Shown in pieces: positions 46,793 to 57,790 of a DNA stretch of 64,000 nt. The translations under genes and the position numbers were made by a program. How positions within the stretch are numbered: the stretch's first letter is position 1; each line of letters begins with the position of its first letter. The notes under the pieces are model-generated. The model did not search any database. It was not told the DNA's origin and saw only the letters and a list, made by a program, of their open reading frames with translations. Where the stretch lies: contig NZ_FYDG01000007.1 in assembly GCF_900187365.1 (NCBI RefSeq), forward strand, positions 62,001 to 126,000. The letters run 5' to 3'. This DNA is from Rhodoblastus acidophilus (GTDB lineage: Bacteria > Pseudomonadota > Alphaproteobacteria > Rhizobiales > Beijerinckiaceae).

Positions 46793-48445
46793 TCAGCGTT
46801 GATCGTCGCGGAGCGGGGACGTCTGCAGGCGCGTCTTGACTGGTTCGGCCGCGCCGATCCGGTCGAGCGCGGCGCCGATGTCGGCCGCGATTCCCGGAAA
46901 ATTGCGCCGCAAATCGGCGCTTCGATCGCGTGCGCAGGCGGCGTCCGCGCACAGGCTGAGTTGCAGCAGGAGGGCGAGAGCCTGGTTCGAGGCCCCGGGT
47001 CGAGCCAGCAGCCGCTCGGCCTCGCGTCGCTCGCCGCGCAATTCATGGCCGAGCGCCGCCGCGCCCGACGCCGGAGAGACGTCGTTGGTTGCGTCGATCA
47101 GAGGGTTGAGCAGCGCCATGCCGGCCTCCACGTCCCCGCGCAAAATATAGGCGGCGCCGATCGCGCGCGCGAAAAGCGTGGAATTGCCGTTCAGCGCCAA
47201 TGCGGCGCGGGCGGCGACGAACGCTTCGTCATAGCGCTGGGCGGCGTAGGCGGCGACGAAGCGCGCGAAATAGGAGCGGGCGCGTCGCGGCGCGAGGTCG
47301 AACGCCTCTTGGGCCAGCTTTTCGGCGCGGGCGAGATCGGCGCGCGAATCGCTTTCGGGCGGCGCGTAAAAGGCGTCATGCACCAGTACGATGGCCAGCA
47401 TGGCGCGGGCGTCGTCGTCGCGGGCGTTGGCGCCGACGGCGACCTCCAGGCATTCCCGCGCCACGCGCAATCGGTCGAGGCTCTGGTTTTTCAGGAAGGT
47501 GAAGGCGCTGAGGGTGCAGTTGAACCCGCGCGGCATGCCGTCGAAATCGTTGAGCAGGCGCAGCGCGTCGACGTCGATGACGCCATAGGCGTCGCCGAGC
47601 GTCTGCGCCAGCCCGCGCGCCTGACGGGCGAGCGCGTCGGCGCCGTCGGGCAGAGGGAAGCGTTCCGCCCAGACCAGTGTCCGGTCGCTCAACCGCAGCA
47701 GTTCGGCGACATAGGCCTTGTCGGCCGGCTGCAGCGACAGGGCGTAGGCATTGACGGAAGATCTTGCTTCGGCGTTCGATTTTCTCACAATCACATTGTC
47801 GAAGGCGCTGAATTCGAGCTCCAGCGCCTGGGCGAGATCGCCAAGAGGCTTGTCGCCCGACGGCCGCTCGATGCGCAGGCTGGGCAGGGGCGGGGCGTTG
47901 CCGCTCCGGGCGCCGGGAGGCGAGGCGGGTTCGGTCATCAGCCCGGTGAGGGCGACGAAGAAGACCGAGAACGCGAGTCCCAGCGCCCCAGCGAAACGGC
48001 GCCCGAACGAGCGGCGCTCGGGCGGCGCGGCCTCCTGAGGCGCTGGCAAGTCCGAACGCGCCGCGAGATCAGACGCGCCGCATTGCGCCTCCGCATCGAG
48101 CGGCGCGCCTCGTACGAAATTCGGCTTGTAGGTCCCCGTCTTGATTTCAATGCGGACGGGACTGTTCGCGCCAGGCCCCTCGTACCAAGCCTGCAGGAGT
48201 TGTCGCAGCCGCAGCGCCTGCACGCGCACGGCCGAATTGTTCTGCGAATCGAAAGTGTCCTCGCGCTCCAGCGCCTGCGTCGCGATGGTGAACGCCTTGA
48301 GCCTGTCGCCGCGCCCGTCGAGCGTCTCCGCCACGACGAATTTCAGAAACCGCGAGGCGCCCTGATTTTTCTCGAAATCCGGCGAAGCGAGCACCCGGGC
48401 CAGTTCGGCCTCGATGTCGTCGCGGTCCGGAGGCGTTGCGCTCAT
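46793..48445 (-). CDS. Membrane protein with TPR-like C-terminus, adenylate-cyclase-associated type
   Basis: The 550 residues have an N-terminal domain (about 10-112: ASRFLKFVVAETLDGRGDRLK, SAVRVQALRLRQLLQAWYEG) common to a group of Hyphomicrobiales proteins that are often fused to, or annotated as, adenylate-cyclase regulators. One membrane helix follows at about 150-170, then a long Ala-rich helical region with TPR-like repeats (for example AEKLAQEAFDLAPRRARSYFARF). No catalytic motif is seen. It may sense or scaffold something in the periplasm. It is divergent from pyrX. Confidence 0.65.
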   Translation of the reverse strand: MSATPPDRDDIEAELARVLASPDFEKNQGASRFLKFVVAETLDGRGDRLKAFTIATQALEREDTFDSQNNSAVRVQALRLRQLLQAWYEGPGANSPVRIEIKTGTYKPNFVRGAPLDAEAQCGASDLAARSDLPAPQEAAPPERRSFGRRFAGALGLAFSVFFVALTGLMTEPASPPGARSGNAPPLPSLRIERPSGDKPLGDLAQALELEFSAFDNVIVRKSNAEARSSVNAYALSLQPADKAYVAELLRLSDRTLVWAERFPLPDGADALARQARGLAQTLGDAYGVIDVDALRLLNDFDGMPRGFNCTLSAFTFLKNQSLDRLRVARECLEVAVGANARDDDARAMLAIVLVHDAFYAPPESDSRADLARAEKLAQEAFDLAPRRARSYFARFVAAYAAQRYDEAFVAARAALALNGNSTLFARAIGAAYILRGDVEAGMALLNPLIDATNDVSPASGAAALGHELRGERREAERLLARPGASNQALALLLQLSLCADAACARDRSADLRRNFPGIAADIGAALDRIGAAEPVKTRLQTSPLRDDQR

Positions 48446-48630
48446 AACAAGTCCAGGACGTTTCGCTTGAGATTAGCCAAGCCTTCGCCTTAGGGCAACC
48501 CAGGCGCGCAATGGGGCGGCTGGCCGGGGGGGTGGCCGTCCCATCGAAACGGCCGCGTGAAAGCGGTGGTCCGTTTGCGGAAATATCGTCGGGCCATTGC
48601 CGAAACCGCCGCCGCGCGCTATCGAACGTC

Positions 48631-49947
48631 ATGCCCGCGACGACCAAACCCCTTGCTTTCCTGAACGCGCGCCTCGTCGATCCCGAGACCGGCGCCGAGA
48701 CGCGCGGCGGCCTTCTCGTGGAAGACGGCCGCATCCTCGATCTTGGCCCGCAGATCGGCGCGGGAGGGCTGGCGGAACGCTTCGGCGTGATCGATTGCCG
48801 CGGCCAGGCGCTCGCCCCCGGCCTGATCGACTTGCGCGCCTATGTCGGCGAGCCCGGCGGCGAACATCGCGAATCCATCGCCACAGCCACGGCGGCGGCG
48901 GCGGCGGGCGGCGTCACGACGCTGGTCGCCAGCCCCGAAACGACCCCGCCGGTGGACGACCCCGCCGTGGTCGATTTCCTCAAGCGGCGCGCGCGCGACC
49001 ATGGCCGCGTGCGGGTGCTGCCAGCGGCCGCCATCACCAAACATCTGGATGGCCAGGAAATTTCCGAATTTGGCCTGCTGCGCGAGGCGGGCGCCGTCGC
49101 CTTCACCGACGGGTCGCGCTCGATTCGCAACAGCCAGACCCTGCGGCGCGCCCTGACCTACGCCCGCGATTTCGACGCGCTGGTCGTGCACTTCCCCGAG
49201 GATCGCGACTTGGCCGGCGCCGGCGTGATGAACGCCGGCGAACTGGCGACGCGGCTTGGTCTCTCCGGCGCCCCGCGCGAGGCGGAAGCCATCGCGCTCG
49301 ACCGCGACATCCGTCTGGTGCGCATGACCGGCGCCCGCTACTGCGCCGCGCCGATCTCCACGACTTTGGCGCTCGAAACCATCGCCAAGGCGAAGGCGGA
49401 GGGGCTGCCGGTTTCCTGCGGCGTCACGATCAACCATTTGACGTTGAACGAAAACGATATTGGCGATTACCGCACCTTCCTGAAGGTGAAGCCGCCGCTG
49501 CGCCGCGAGGACGAGCGCCTCGCCCTGGTCGAAGCGGTCGCCAGCGGGCTGATCGACGTGATTTTCTCGGATCATAATCCGCAGGACGTCGAGACCAAGC
49601 GCCTGCCTTTCGCCGAGGCCGATTTCGGCGCCGTGGGGCTGGAAACCCTGCTGCCGGCCGCGCTGCGCCTCGTTCATTCCGGCCATCTTTCGCTGGCGCA
49701 AATCCTGCGCGCCATGACTTCGCGTCCCGCGGAGATTCTCGGCCTGCCTCAAGGACGGCTGAAAAAGGGAGCGCCGGCCGATCTGATCGTGTTCGATTCG
49801 GACGAGCCTTTCGTCCTGAACAAGGACCGGCTGAAATCGCGCTGCAAGAATACGCCTTTTGACGAGGCGCGGCTGCAAGGCGTGGTGAAGATCACCATGG
49901 TCGCCGGCGCCGTGGTCCATGATTCCGACACGAGGGTTTCAGCATGA
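48631..49947 (+). CDS. pyrX: Dihydroorotase-like protein, probably non-catalytic PyrX
   Basis: The 438 residues have the amidohydrolase fold and clear similarity to dihydroorotase ([51 protein letters not shown]). The metal-binding HxH of active enzymes, normally in DxHVHxREPG, reads [10 protein letters not shown] here, so two zinc ligands are absent. Such proteins, called PyrX, act as a non-catalytic subunit that stabilises aspartate carbamoyltransferase PyrB; another gene must supply the active dihydroorotase. pyrB is usually adjacent but is not upstream here. It is first in an operon with plsY and dprA, overlapping plsY by four bases. Confidence 0.85.
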   Translation: MPATTKPLAFLNARLVDPETGAETRGGLLVEDGRILDLGPQIGAGGLAERFGVIDCRGQALAPGLIDLRAYVGEPGGEHRESIATATAAAAAGGVTTLVASPETTPPVDDPAVVDFLKRRARDHGRVRVLPAAAITKHLDGQEISEFGLLREAGAVAFTDGSRSIRNSQTLRRALTYARDFDALVVHFPEDRDLAGAGVMNAGELATRLGLSGAPREAEAIALDRDIRLVRMTGARYCAAPISTTLALETIAKAKAEGLPVSCGVTINHLTLNENDIGDYRTFLKVKPPLRREDERLALVEAVASGLIDVIFSDHNPQDVETKRLPFAEADFGAVGLETLLPAALRLVHSGHLSLAQILRAMTSRPAEILGLPQGRLKKGAPADLIVFDSDEPFVLNKDRLKSRCKNTPFDEARLQGVVKITMVAGAVVHDSDTRVSA

Positions 49948-50534
49948 ACGGCCTGCTCCTGCCGGGCGCGGCGGCCCTGGGTTATCTGCTTGGCTCCATT
50001 CCGTTCGGCCTGCTGCTGACCAAGGCGGCGGGGCTGGGCGACGTGCGCGCCATAGGTTCCGGCAATATTGGCGCGACCAATGTGCTGCGCACCGGCCGCA
50101 AGGACATCGCCGCCGCCACTTTGGTTCTCGATGCGCTCAAGGCGACCGCCGCCGCGCTGATCTTCGCGCGTTTCTCCGCCGATGCGGCGGTGATCGCCGG
50201 CTTTTTCGCCTTTCTTGGCCATATTTTCCCGGTCTGGCTCAAGTTCAAGGGCGGCAAGGGCGTCGCGACCTATATCGGCTTTCTGCTTGGCGTGGTCTGG
50301 CCGGCGGCGTTCGCTTTCGCCGCCATCTGGCTGACGACGGCCAAGCTCAGCCGCTATTCCTCGCTGTCCGCCCTGGTCGCCAGCGCGGCTTCTCCGCTGG
50401 TGTTGCTGGCCATGGGCCAGAATGCGGCCGCCGTTGCGGCGGCGCTCATGACGGGAATTCTCTGGGTCAAGCACCGCGAAAACATCGCTCGCCTGCGCGC
50501 CGGAACGGAAGGGCGCATCGGCCAGAAATCATGA
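49944..50534 (+). CDS. plsY: Acyl-phosphate glycerol-3-phosphate acyltransferase
   Basis: PlsY starts phospholipid synthesis by acylating glycerol-3-phosphate from acyl-phosphate. The 196 residues span about five to seven helices and carry the three PlsY motifs: [23 protein letters not shown], and [21 protein letters not shown]. Start and stop both overlap neighbours as ATGA (with pyrX and dprA), so the three genes are translationally coupled. Confidence 0.96.
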   Translation: MNGLLLPGAAALGYLLGSIPFGLLLTKAAGLGDVRAIGSGNIGATNVLRTGRKDIAAATLVLDALKATAAALIFARFSADAAVIAGFFAFLGHIFPVWLKFKGGKGVATYIGFLLGVVWPAAFAFAAIWLTTAKLSRYSSLSALVASAASPLVLLAMGQNAAAVAAALMTGILWVKHRENIARLRAGTEGRIGQKS

Positions 50535-51724
50535 GGGCCGCGGCCCTCAGCGATTCGCAGCGGCTGGATTGGCTGCAGCTGATTCGCTGCGAAAACATCG
50601 GGCCGCGCAGTTTTCACAAGCTCATGATTCGCTACGGGTCGGCGACGGAGGCCTTGGCGGCTTTGCCGGCGCTGATTCGGCAAGGGGGCGGCCGCAAGAT
50701 CGTCATCGCCTCGCGCGAGGCTGCGGCGCGCGAACTGGAGGCGGCGCACAAGTTTGGCGCCCGCTATATCGCGTTGGGCGAGGCCGATTATCCCGACGGC
50801 CTCAGACATATCGAAGCGCCGCCGCCGTTGATCTGCCTGCGCGGCGACGCCAGCCTGTTCAAGAAGCCGATCGTGGCCGTGGTCGGCGCCCGCAACGCCT
50901 CGGCCGCTGGTCTCGCCTTCACCGAACGGCTGACGCGGGGGCTTGGCGCAGCAGGCTATGTGGTGGTTTCCGGCCTCGCGCGCGGCGTGGACGCTTGCGC
51001 CCACAAGGCGGCGCTGGCGACGGGCACGCTCGGCGTGCTGGCTGGCGGGATCGACCGCGTCTATCCGCCGGAAAACGCCGGCCTGATTGAGGATATCGCG
51101 GCGCGCGGGGCGATTCTCTCCGAAATGCCGCTCGGCTGCGAGCCGCGCGGCCGGGATTTTCCCCGGCGCAACCGCCTGGTGTCTGGGCTGGCGCTGGGCG
51201 TGGTGGTGGTGGAGGCGGAGCGGCGTTCGGGCACGCTGATCACCGCCCGTTTCGCGCGCGAGCAGGCGCGAGAATTGTTCGCCGTGCCCGGCTCCCCGCT
51301 CGATCCGCGCGCGGAGGGGACCAATGACCTGCTCAACGAGGGCGCCTTCATGTGCCGGAGCGCGGCGGATGTGACAGAGCGTCTGGCGCCGTTGGCGCGC
51401 AGGGGCGGAGGCTATGGCCTGCTCGCGGAGCCCGGCGCCACCTATGTCCACGAACCGCTGTGGGACGAATATGACGAACCCGGCGCTGTCGTCGCCGAAC
51501 CCGAGCCGCGACAGGTTCGGGCGCGCCGCGCCGAAGCTGCGCCGGTGACGCCACAGGGGACCGTCGAGCAGTTTCTTAGCCCGACCCCGATGTCCGTCGA
51601 CGATCTCGCGCGGCTCTCCGGCTGGCCGCCAGCGGAAATCCGGCTTCGCCTCCAGGAGCTTGAGTTGGAAAATCGCATCGAGCGCCACAGCGGAGACCGC
51701 GTGTCGCTGCGTCCTGAGATATAG
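50531..51724 (+). CDS. dprA: DNA-processing protein DprA
   Basis: DprA binds single-stranded DNA and loads RecA during transformation. The 397 residues have an N-terminal SAM-like region, the Rossmann core with [53 protein letters not shown] and [20 protein letters not shown], and a C-terminal winged helix (about 340-397, [21 protein letters not shown]). Full length. ATG 50531 overlaps the plsY stop as ATGA. Confidence 0.95.
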   Translation: MRAAALSDSQRLDWLQLIRCENIGPRSFHKLMIRYGSATEALAALPALIRQGGGRKIVIASREAAARELEAAHKFGARYIALGEADYPDGLRHIEAPPPLICLRGDASLFKKPIVAVVGARNASAAGLAFTERLTRGLGAAGYVVVSGLARGVDACAHKAALATGTLGVLAGGIDRVYPPENAGLIEDIAARGAILSEMPLGCEPRGRDFPRRNRLVSGLALGVVVVEAERRSGTLITARFAREQARELFAVPGSPLDPRAEGTNDLLNEGAFMCRSAADVTERLAPLARRGGGYGLLAEPGATYVHEPLWDEYDEPGAVVAEPEPRQVRARRAEAAPVTPQGTVEQFLSPTPMSVDDLARLSGWPPAEIRLRLQELELENRIERHSGDRVSLRPEI

Positions 51725-51753
51725 AGCGCCCGATCAGCCCTCGCCAGCGAGGA

Positions 51754-52056
51754 CTAATCGTCCGTCGGCTCGTCCTCGCTCTGGCGCGCCTGCAATTCCG
51801 CTTCAACCCGCGCCATGTTCAGAAGATAAGTGAGAAGATCGAGCTTGGCCTCGCCGGCCATGGCCGCGAGAGCGCCGACCATGTCGGCGATGTAACGGGC
51901 CGTGTCCTCCGCCGAACCGGCTGAATCGGCGTCCGTCTCGGGCTCGTCATAGCGCAACTCCGCCTCTGCGGCGGCCAGCGATTCGCGGCCGTCGTCTTCG
52001 GGAATGACGGTATGGGTTAGAGCAGGGGACGCGCTGCTTTTGCCTTTCTTGAACAT
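51754..52056 (-). CDS. Small acidic hypothetical protein
   Basis: The 100 residues begin MFKKGKSSASPALTHT, then are acidic, with one predicted amphipathic helical region DTARYIADMVGALAAMAG through LDLLTYLLNMARVEAELQAR and an acidic end. GAGGCGAA before ATG 52056 supports the start. Similar small proteins occur in Hyphomicrobiales as I recall; no function is assigned. It converges on dprA. Confidence 0.65.
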   Translation of the reverse strand: MFKKGKSSASPALTHTVIPEDDGRESLAAAEAELRYDEPETDADSAGSAEDTARYIADMVGALAAMAGEAKLDLLTYLLNMARVEAELQARQSEDEPTDD

Positions 52057-52416
52057 TTCGCCTCAACCCAGCCTAATGCGTTGTCATTGCGCGATCACTC
52101 TGGAGCCTCGCGCGCCAGGACCAATCGCTGCCCGGAAAAAACACAACCAATGGTTGTTTACCATAGCTCTAAAGCCGTCCAGCTGACAAACGATAATTTC
52201 CTTACCCGGCGGAAAGTTCCAAGGCCCTCAACAGAGAGGAACCTTTGCTGCGATAGCACTAATTTCAAGAATATCGGGTAAATTGGAAGCCGTCGAGCAA
52301 GATATTTCCGCCGGCATTCAACCTTTGGCGAGTTCGCGTCCGCGCGGGGGATTTGATCGCCCTTGGCGCCAGACGGCGGAGGCATTCCGCGTTAAGTGGT
52401 TGTTTTTGAGAAGTCC
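52057..52416. other. Intergenic stretch with a short palindrome
   Basis: This 360-base, relatively AT-rich gap holds no supportable gene. ACAACCA-A-TGGTTGT is a 7-bp dyad at 52143-52157, which could be an operator for the small gene at 51754. Confidence 0.45.
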
Positions 52417-52902
52417 TCAACTCGCCTGCAGTCGGGCGAGCCGGTCGAGGCCCCCCTGTAATATGTAGGCGGCGGCCATGCGATCCACAACCTCTGCGCG
52501 TTTGGCGCGGCTGGCGTCCTGCGCGATCAACTCGCGCGTCACGGCGGCGGTCGACAGCCGCTCGTCCCAAAAGACGAAAGGAAGTGGCGTTAAAAGCGCG
52601 GTTTGTCGCACGAAGGCGCGGGTCGATTGGGCGCGCGGGCCTTCGCCGCCATCCATGTTGAGCGGCAAGCCGATGACGAAAGCTGCAACTTCGTGCTTGC
52701 GCGCGAGTTCGAGCATTTTGGTCACATCGGCGGTGAATTTGGTCCGCCGGATGGTTTCAAGCGGCGAGGCCAGCCGGCGCTCGACGTCGGACAGGGCGAG
52801 GCCGATGGTCTTCGTCCCCAGATCGATTCCCATCAGCCGCGCCTTGGCCGGCAGGCGGAGGTTGAGTTCGTCGAGATTTAGGACGGCGGCGTTTTCTCCC
52901 AT
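52417..52902 (-). CDS. ruvX: Putative pre-16S rRNA nuclease / Holliday junction resolvase-like RuvX
   Basis: RuvX (YqgF) has an RNase H-like fold and finishes the 5' end of 16S rRNA. The 161 residues contain [17 protein letters not shown] (first acidic residue), [33 protein letters not shown] and the last motif [17 protein letters not shown] 52902 follows AAGGGAAAG. It is divergent from the UPF0173 hydrolase. Confidence 0.95.
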   Translation of the reverse strand: MGENAAVLNLDELNLRLPAKARLMGIDLGTKTIGLALSDVERRLASPLETIRRTKFTADVTKMLELARKHEVAAFVIGLPLNMDGGEGPRAQSTRAFVRQTALLTPLPFVFWDERLSTAAVTRELIAQDASRAKRAEVVDRMAAAYILQGGLDRLARLQAS

Positions 52903-52962
52903 CGGGCGCTTTCCCTTGGTGTGGCGCGGGCTTAGATGTCCGTAGCAACGACGGGGGATTTC

Positions 52963-53661
52963 ATGCAAGTGACATGGCTCGGCCATTCGGCCTTTTGCAT
53001 CGCTTTCGACGCGGCCAAAATCCTGATCGACCCCTTTCTCAGGGGCAATCCCAAATTCACGCTCGATTTCGACGCCGCCATCGCCGGCGCCACTCATGTG
53101 GTCATCACCCACGGCCATGACGATCATATCGGCGACGCCGCCGAAATCGCGCAAAAAACCGGCGCGCAAGCGATCGCGAATTTCGAGATCTGCATGTATC
53201 TGGCCGAGAGGGGCGTGCAGAACGTGAATCCCGGCAACACCGGGGGGACGCTGCGGGGAGAGAATTTCGGCGTGGCGCTGACGCCGGCGCTGCATTCCGC
53301 CGCCGCAACCGTCGACGGCAAGTTGGTCGCGCTCGGCGGCGCCAATGGCGTCGTGATTCTGCCGGATCGGGGCGCGCCGATCTATCATGCCGGCGACACC
53401 GCAATTTTCTCCGATATGGCGCTGATTCACGAGTTGTATAGGCCGCGGATCGGCCTTGTCCCCGTGGGCGGCCGCTTCACCATGGACGGCGCGACGGCGG
53501 CGCTGGCGGCGCGCCGTTATTTCGAATTCGGCGACGTCATTCCCATGCATTACGGCTCGTTTCCGGTCATCGATCCGACGCCCGAGACATTCGTCACGGC
53601 GATGCAGGGCGCCGGCGCCCGCGTTCACACCCCGGCGATCGGCGAAACGCTGACGTTTTAA
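52963..53661 (+). CDS. UPF0173 metal-dependent hydrolase
   Basis: The 232 residues form a metallo-beta-lactamase fold: [22 protein letters not shown], the zinc motif [37 protein letters not shown] and the terminal IPMHYGSFP. It belongs to the UPF0173 (YtkL-like) group; the substrate is unknown. GGGGG lies about six bases before ATG 52963, so this start is preferred over ATG 52936. It is followed by gatC after 107 bases. Confidence 0.92.
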   Translation: MQVTWLGHSAFCIAFDAAKILIDPFLRGNPKFTLDFDAAIAGATHVVITHGHDDHIGDAAEIAQKTGAQAIANFEICMYLAERGVQNVNPGNTGGTLRGENFGVALTPALHSAAATVDGKLVALGGANGVVILPDRGAPIYHAGDTAIFSDMALIHELYRPRIGLVPVGGRFTMDGATAALAARRYFEFGDVIPMHYGSFPVIDPTPETFVTAMQGAGARVHTPAIGETLTF

Positions 53662-53768
53662 CCGGCGATTCGGGCGGGCGAAGGCGGGCTCGCACACCCG
53701 CCCTCGTTGCGCCGCGCCGCCGCCTTCTGTATAGCCTGCTTCAGTCCCTGAAACAGCACGGAGCCAAT

Positions 53769-54056
53769 ATGTCGGTCGATCTGGCGACGGTGCGTCGCAT
53801 CGCCCATCTCGCGCGCATCAGCGTGAGCGCGGATGAGGCGCCGCATCTGCAAAACGAGCTCAACGCCATTCTCGGCTTCGTCGAGGAATTGAGCAGCGTC
53901 AATGTCGAGGGCGTCGAACCGATGACCTCCGTGCTGCCGATGCGCATGAAGAAACGCGTCGACGAGATCACCGACGGCTATATCCAAGATAAGGTGCTCG
54001 CCAACGCCCCCGCCCGCGAGGACGGTTTCTTCGTCGTGCCCAAAGTGATCGAATAG
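53769..54056 (+). CDS. gatC: Glutamyl-tRNA(Gln) amidotransferase subunit C
   Basis: GatC is the small subunit that holds GatA and GatB together in the amidotransferase converting Glu-tRNA(Gln) and Asp-tRNA(Asn) to the amidated forms. The 95 residues include [40 protein letters not shown] and [18 protein letters not shown] lies just upstream of the ATG. It is first in the gatC-gatA-chorismate mutase-gatB operon. Confidence 0.96.
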   Translation: MSVDLATVRRIAHLARISVSADEAPHLQNELNAILGFVEELSSVNVEGVEPMTSVLPMRMKKRVDEITDGYIQDKVLANAPAREDGFFVVPKVIE

Positions 54057-54067
54057 GTCCGCCGCTC

Positions 54068-55549
54068 ATGACTGATCTGACCCGCCTGACCCTGGCCGAA
54101 GCGCGCGACGGCCTCAAGGCCAAGAAATTCACCTCCGTCGAGCTGACGCAGGCCCATGTCGACGCGGTGACGCGCGCGAAACAGCTCAATTGCTATATTG
54201 TCGAGACGCCGGAAAAGGCGCTCGACATGGCGAAAGCGGCCGACGCGCGCTTGGCGCGAGGCGAGGGCGGCGCGCTGGAAGGCCTGCCGCTCGGCATCAA
54301 GGATCTGTATTGCACCGATGGCGTGCAAACCACCGCCGCCAGCCACATTCTCGAGGGCTTCGTGCCGCGCTACGAATCGACCGTCACGTCAAACCTGTGG
54401 CGCGACGGCGCGGTGATGCTGGGCAAGCTCAATCTCGACGAATTCGCCATGGGCTCGTCCAACGAGACCTCCTATTTCGGCCCGGTGGTCTCGCCCTGGC
54501 GCCGTAACGGTTCCGACGCCAAGATCGTCCCCGGCGGCTCCTCGGGTGGTTCTTCCGCGGCGGTTGCGGCGCATCTTTGCCTGGGCGCCACGGCGACCGA
54601 CACCGGCGGCTCGATTCGCCAGCCCGCCGCGTTCACCGGCACGGTCGGCATCAAGCCGACCTACGGCCGTTGCTCGCGCTGGGGCATCGTCGCTTTCGCC
54701 TCCTCGCTGGATCAGGCGGGACCGATCACCCGCAACGTGCGCGATTGCGCCATCATGCTGCGCTCCATGGCGGGGCACGATCTTAAGGACACCACCTCTG
54801 TCGACGCGCCCGTGCCGGATTACGAGAAGGCGGTGGGCGCCTCCGTGAAGGGCAAGGTGATCGGCATTCCCAGGGAGTACAGGCTCGACGGCCTGTCGCC
54901 GGAAATCGCCGCGCTGTGGGATCGGGGCATCGACTGGCTGCGCGCCGCGGGCGCTGAGATTCGCGACATTTCGCTGCCGCATACGCGACACGCGCTGCCA
55001 GCTTATTACATTGTCGCGCCGGCGGAAGCCTCGTCCAATCTCGCGCGCTACGACGGCATTCGCTACGGCCTGCGCAAGACCGGCAAGGACATCGTCGATC
55101 TCTATGAGAAGACCCGCGCGGAAGGGTTCGGCAAGGAAGTGCGCCGCCGCATCATGATCGGCACCTATGTGCTGTCGGCCGGCTATTACGACGCTTATTA
55201 TTTGCGCGCGCAGAAAATCCGTTCGCTGATCAAGCGCGATTTCGACCTCGCCTATGAGGCGGGCGTCGACGCGATTCTGACGCCGGCGACGCCCTCGCCG
55301 GCCTTCGCGCAAGGCGAAAAGGGATCGGCCGATCCGGTGGAAATGTATCTCAACGACGTCTTCACCGTGACGGTGAACATGGCGGGTTTGCCGGGGCTGG
55401 TGGTTCCCGCCGGCCTGTCGTCGGATGGTCTGCCGCTCGGCCTGCAATTGATCGGGCGCCCGTTCGAGGAAGAAACCTTGTTCTCGCTGGGCGAGGCCAT
55501 CGAGCAGGCGGCGCCGAAAATGGTTCTGCCCGAACCGTGGTGGGACTGA
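54068..55549 (+). CDS. gatA: Glutamyl-tRNA(Gln) amidotransferase subunit A
   Basis: GatA is the glutaminase subunit that releases ammonia for GatB. The 493 residues have the amidase Ser-cisSer-Lys triad: lysine in [12 protein letters not shown] near 78, [17 protein letters not shown] near 155, and the nucleophile in [17 protein letters not shown] near 178. The end, [15 protein letters not shown], overlaps the next frame region only through its stop. Full length, 11 bases after gatC. Confidence 0.97.
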   Translation: MTDLTRLTLAEARDGLKAKKFTSVELTQAHVDAVTRAKQLNCYIVETPEKALDMAKAADARLARGEGGALEGLPLGIKDLYCTDGVQTTAASHILEGFVPRYESTVTSNLWRDGAVMLGKLNLDEFAMGSSNETSYFGPVVSPWRRNGSDAKIVPGGSSGGSSAAVAAHLCLGATATDTGGSIRQPAAFTGTVGIKPTYGRCSRWGIVAFASSLDQAGPITRNVRDCAIMLRSMAGHDLKDTTSVDAPVPDYEKAVGASVKGKVIGIPREYRLDGLSPEIAALWDRGIDWLRAAGAEIRDISLPHTRHALPAYYIVAPAEASSNLARYDGIRYGLRKTGKDIVDLYEKTRAEGFGKEVRRRIMIGTYVLSAGYYDAYYLRAQKIRSLIKRDFDLAYEAGVDAILTPATPSPAFAQGEKGSADPVEMYLNDVFTVTVNMAGLPGLVVPAGLSSDGLPLGLQLIGRPFEEETLFSLGEAIEQAAPKMVLPEPWWD

Positions 55550-55554
55550 ACGCC

Positions 55555-55869
55555 ATGAGCGCGGACGAGACTTTGGCGCCCAATCCCGAAATGGCGGCGC
55601 TGCGCCAGAAGATCGACGCGCTCGATGTCGAGCTGGTCGATTTGCTGGCCGAACGCCAGCGCTGCATCGAAAGCGCGGCGGAGATCAAGACCCGCATCGG
55701 CTGGCCCGCGCGCATCCCGCCGCGAGTCGCCGAGGTGCTGGATCGCGTCGGCGTCCGCGCGCGGGAAAAGAAGCTGGATGAAGAGTTGGCGCGGTCGATC
55801 TGGACCACGCTGGTGGAATGGTCGATTGGCTATGAGGAGCGCTTGATGCGCTCGAAGGATCGCGCATGA
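55555..55869 (+). CDS. AroQ-type chorismate mutase
   Basis: The enzyme converts chorismate to prephenate for phenylalanine and tyrosine. The 104 residues match the all-helical AroQ fold: [22 protein letters not shown] with the first active-site arginine, [22 protein letters not shown], and a last helix [16 protein letters not shown] with a glutamate. ATG 55555 lies five bases after the gatA stop, and its own stop overlaps gatB as ATGA, so it is translated as part of the gat operon. No other aromatic amino-acid gene is present. Confidence 0.9.
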   Translation: MSADETLAPNPEMAALRQKIDALDVELVDLLAERQRCIESAAEIKTRIGWPARIPPRVAEVLDRVGVRAREKKLDEELARSIWTTLVEWSIGYEERLMRSKDRA

Positions 55870-57335
55870 ACACGCAAGCCAAACCCTCAAAATTGATCGC
55901 GGGCGCGACCGGCGACTGGGAAGTCGTCATCGGTCTGGAAATCCACGCCCAGGTGACGAGCAAATCCAAGTTGTTTTCCGGCGCCAGCACCGAATTCGGC
56001 GGCGAACCGAACACGCATGTGTCGCTGGTGGACGCGGCCATGCCGGGCATGCTGCCGGTCATCAACGAGGAATGCGTCAAGCAGGCGATCCGCACGGGAC
56101 TCGCGCTGAAGGCGCAGATCAACCATCGTTCGGTGTTCGACCGGAAGAACTATTTCTACCCGGATCTGCCGCAGGGCTATCAGATCAGCCAGTACAAGCA
56201 TCCGATCGTCGGCGAGGGCGAGGTGTTGGTCGACCTGTCGCCGACCGAGCAGATCAAGGTCGGCATCGAGCGTCTGCATCTGGAGCAGGACGCCGGCAAA
56301 TCGCTGCACGATCTCAGCCCCAACGATTCCCATGTCGATCTCAACCGCTCCGGCGTGGCGCTGATGGAAATCGTGTCGAAACCCGACATGCGCAGCGCGG
56401 AGGAAGCCAAGGCTTATGTTTCCAAGCTGCGCACTATCGTGCGGTATGCGGGAACCTGCGACGGCAATATGGAGCAGGGATCCTTGCGCGCCGACGTCAA
56501 CGTCTCCGTGCGCAAGCCGGGCGATCCCTTCGGCACGCGCTGCGAGATCAAGAACGTCAATTCGATCCGCTTTATCGGTCAGGCCATCGAGGTCGAGGCG
56601 CGGCGCCAGATCGGCATCATCGAGGACGGCGGCAAGATCGACCAGGAGACGCGGCTCTACGATCCCTCCAAGGGCGAGACGCGCTCGATGCGCTCGAAGG
56701 AAGAGGCGCACGACTATCGCTACTTCCCCGACCCCGACCTGCTGCCGCTGGAATTCGACCAGGCCTATGTCGATGTGCTGGCGGCCGATTTGCCGGAATT
56801 GCCGGACGAGAAGAAAGCGCGTTTCATCGCGCAATATGGTCTCACGCCCTATGACGCGGGCGTGCTGGTGCTTGAGCGCGCCTTCGGCGATTACTTTGAA
56901 GAAGCGACGAAGGGCCGCGACGCCAAGCTCGTCGCCAACTGGGTGATCAACGAACTGTTCGGCCGTCTCAACAAGGAAGGCAAGGGCATTGAAGAATCTC
57001 CGGTTACGGCGGCGCAGATCGGCGGCATCGTCGATTTGATCTCGTCCGACGTCATCTCTGGCAAGATCGCGAAAGATCTGTTCGAGATCGTGTGGAGCGA
57101 GGGCGGCGACCCAGCGGACATTGTCGAAAAGCGCGGCATGAAGCAGGTCACGGACACCGGAGCCATCGAGGCGGCGGTGGACGAAATCATCGCGAAGAAT
57201 CCCGACAAGGTGGAGCAGGCGAAAGCCAAACCCACCATGCTCGGCTGGTTCGTCGGGCAGGTGATGAAGGCGACTGGCGGCAAGGCCAATCCGCAGGCCG
57301 TCAACGAGTTGCTGAAAAGCAAGCTCGGAATCTGA
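55866..57335 (+). CDS. gatB: Aspartyl/glutamyl-tRNA amidotransferase subunit B
   Basis: GatB binds the misacylated tRNA and transfers the amide. The 489 residues begin with [22 protein letters not shown], contain [52 protein letters not shown] and [20 protein letters not shown], and end in the GatB/YqeY tail ([30 protein letters not shown]). It closes the operon; a terminator follows. Confidence 0.98.
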   Translation: MNTQAKPSKLIAGATGDWEVVIGLEIHAQVTSKSKLFSGASTEFGGEPNTHVSLVDAAMPGMLPVINEECVKQAIRTGLALKAQINHRSVFDRKNYFYPDLPQGYQISQYKHPIVGEGEVLVDLSPTEQIKVGIERLHLEQDAGKSLHDLSPNDSHVDLNRSGVALMEIVSKPDMRSAEEAKAYVSKLRTIVRYAGTCDGNMEQGSLRADVNVSVRKPGDPFGTRCEIKNVNSIRFIGQAIEVEARRQIGIIEDGGKIDQETRLYDPSKGETRSMRSKEEAHDYRYFPDPDLLPLEFDQAYVDVLAADLPELPDEKKARFIAQYGLTPYDAGVLVLERAFGDYFEEATKGRDAKLVANWVINELFGRLNKEGKGIEESPVTAAQIGGIVDLISSDVISGKIAKDLFEIVWSEGGDPADIVEKRGMKQVTDTGAIEAAVDEIIAKNPDKVEQAKAKPTMLGWFVGQVMKATGGKANPQAVNELLKSKLGI

Positions 57336-57381
57336 TTCGGCGGCTTTCGCGCCGGCGGGCGCAGGACATGAGCCCATGCGA

Positions 57382-57409
57382 ACGCGCGTCGTCTTCGGCG
57401 CGCGTTTTT
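57382..57409 (+). terminator. Terminator after gatB
   Basis: ACGCGCG (57382-57388) pairs with CGCGCGT (57399-57405) and runs into five T residues, 47 bases after the gatB stop. Confidence 0.7.
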
Positions 57410-57790
57410 CGTTATGCGTAAAAAAGTTTTGTCGCGCGCGGCGGGGGCGAACGGCGCGGGCCGCGCGCGCGTTTTTGCGTGGGGCCGGCCCGCGCGCGAC
57501 GGCGCGGCGCGCGTCTCGACACGCCATGCAAAGTCACTTTAAGTCGATGAAAACAAAGGATATTTTGTATTGATGCGCGATGCGCGCGGCCGCAAGGCGA
57601 ACGCCCGCGCCGCGCCGACGAAGGTGATGGACGACAGTTGCGACAGAGCGGGCGTTCGTAACTGTGGTCGGGCTGAAAAGGCAAGTCTTGTGCAAGTCTT
57701 CGCACGGTGAACACTTGCACACCGCGTTAACAGGTTTAGGCTAATTCCGCCATTCCGGCTTGAGAGCGCCGGCTGCCAAGGGGGACTGAC
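57410..57790. other. Upstream region of the H1-like gene
   Basis: The first part (to about 57530) is extremely GC-rich with overlapping CGCG inverted repeats. The part from 57530 is more AT-rich and leads to an inverted repeat at 57689-57721. No gene is supported. Confidence 0.5.
57689..57721. promoter_or_regulatory. 9-bp inverted repeat, candidate operator
   Basis: TGTGCAAGT (57689-57697) and ACTTGCACA (57713-57721) form a perfect dyad with a 15-base spacer, 70 bases upstream of the H1-like gene. The size and placement suit a dimeric repressor or activator. Confidence 0.4.
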
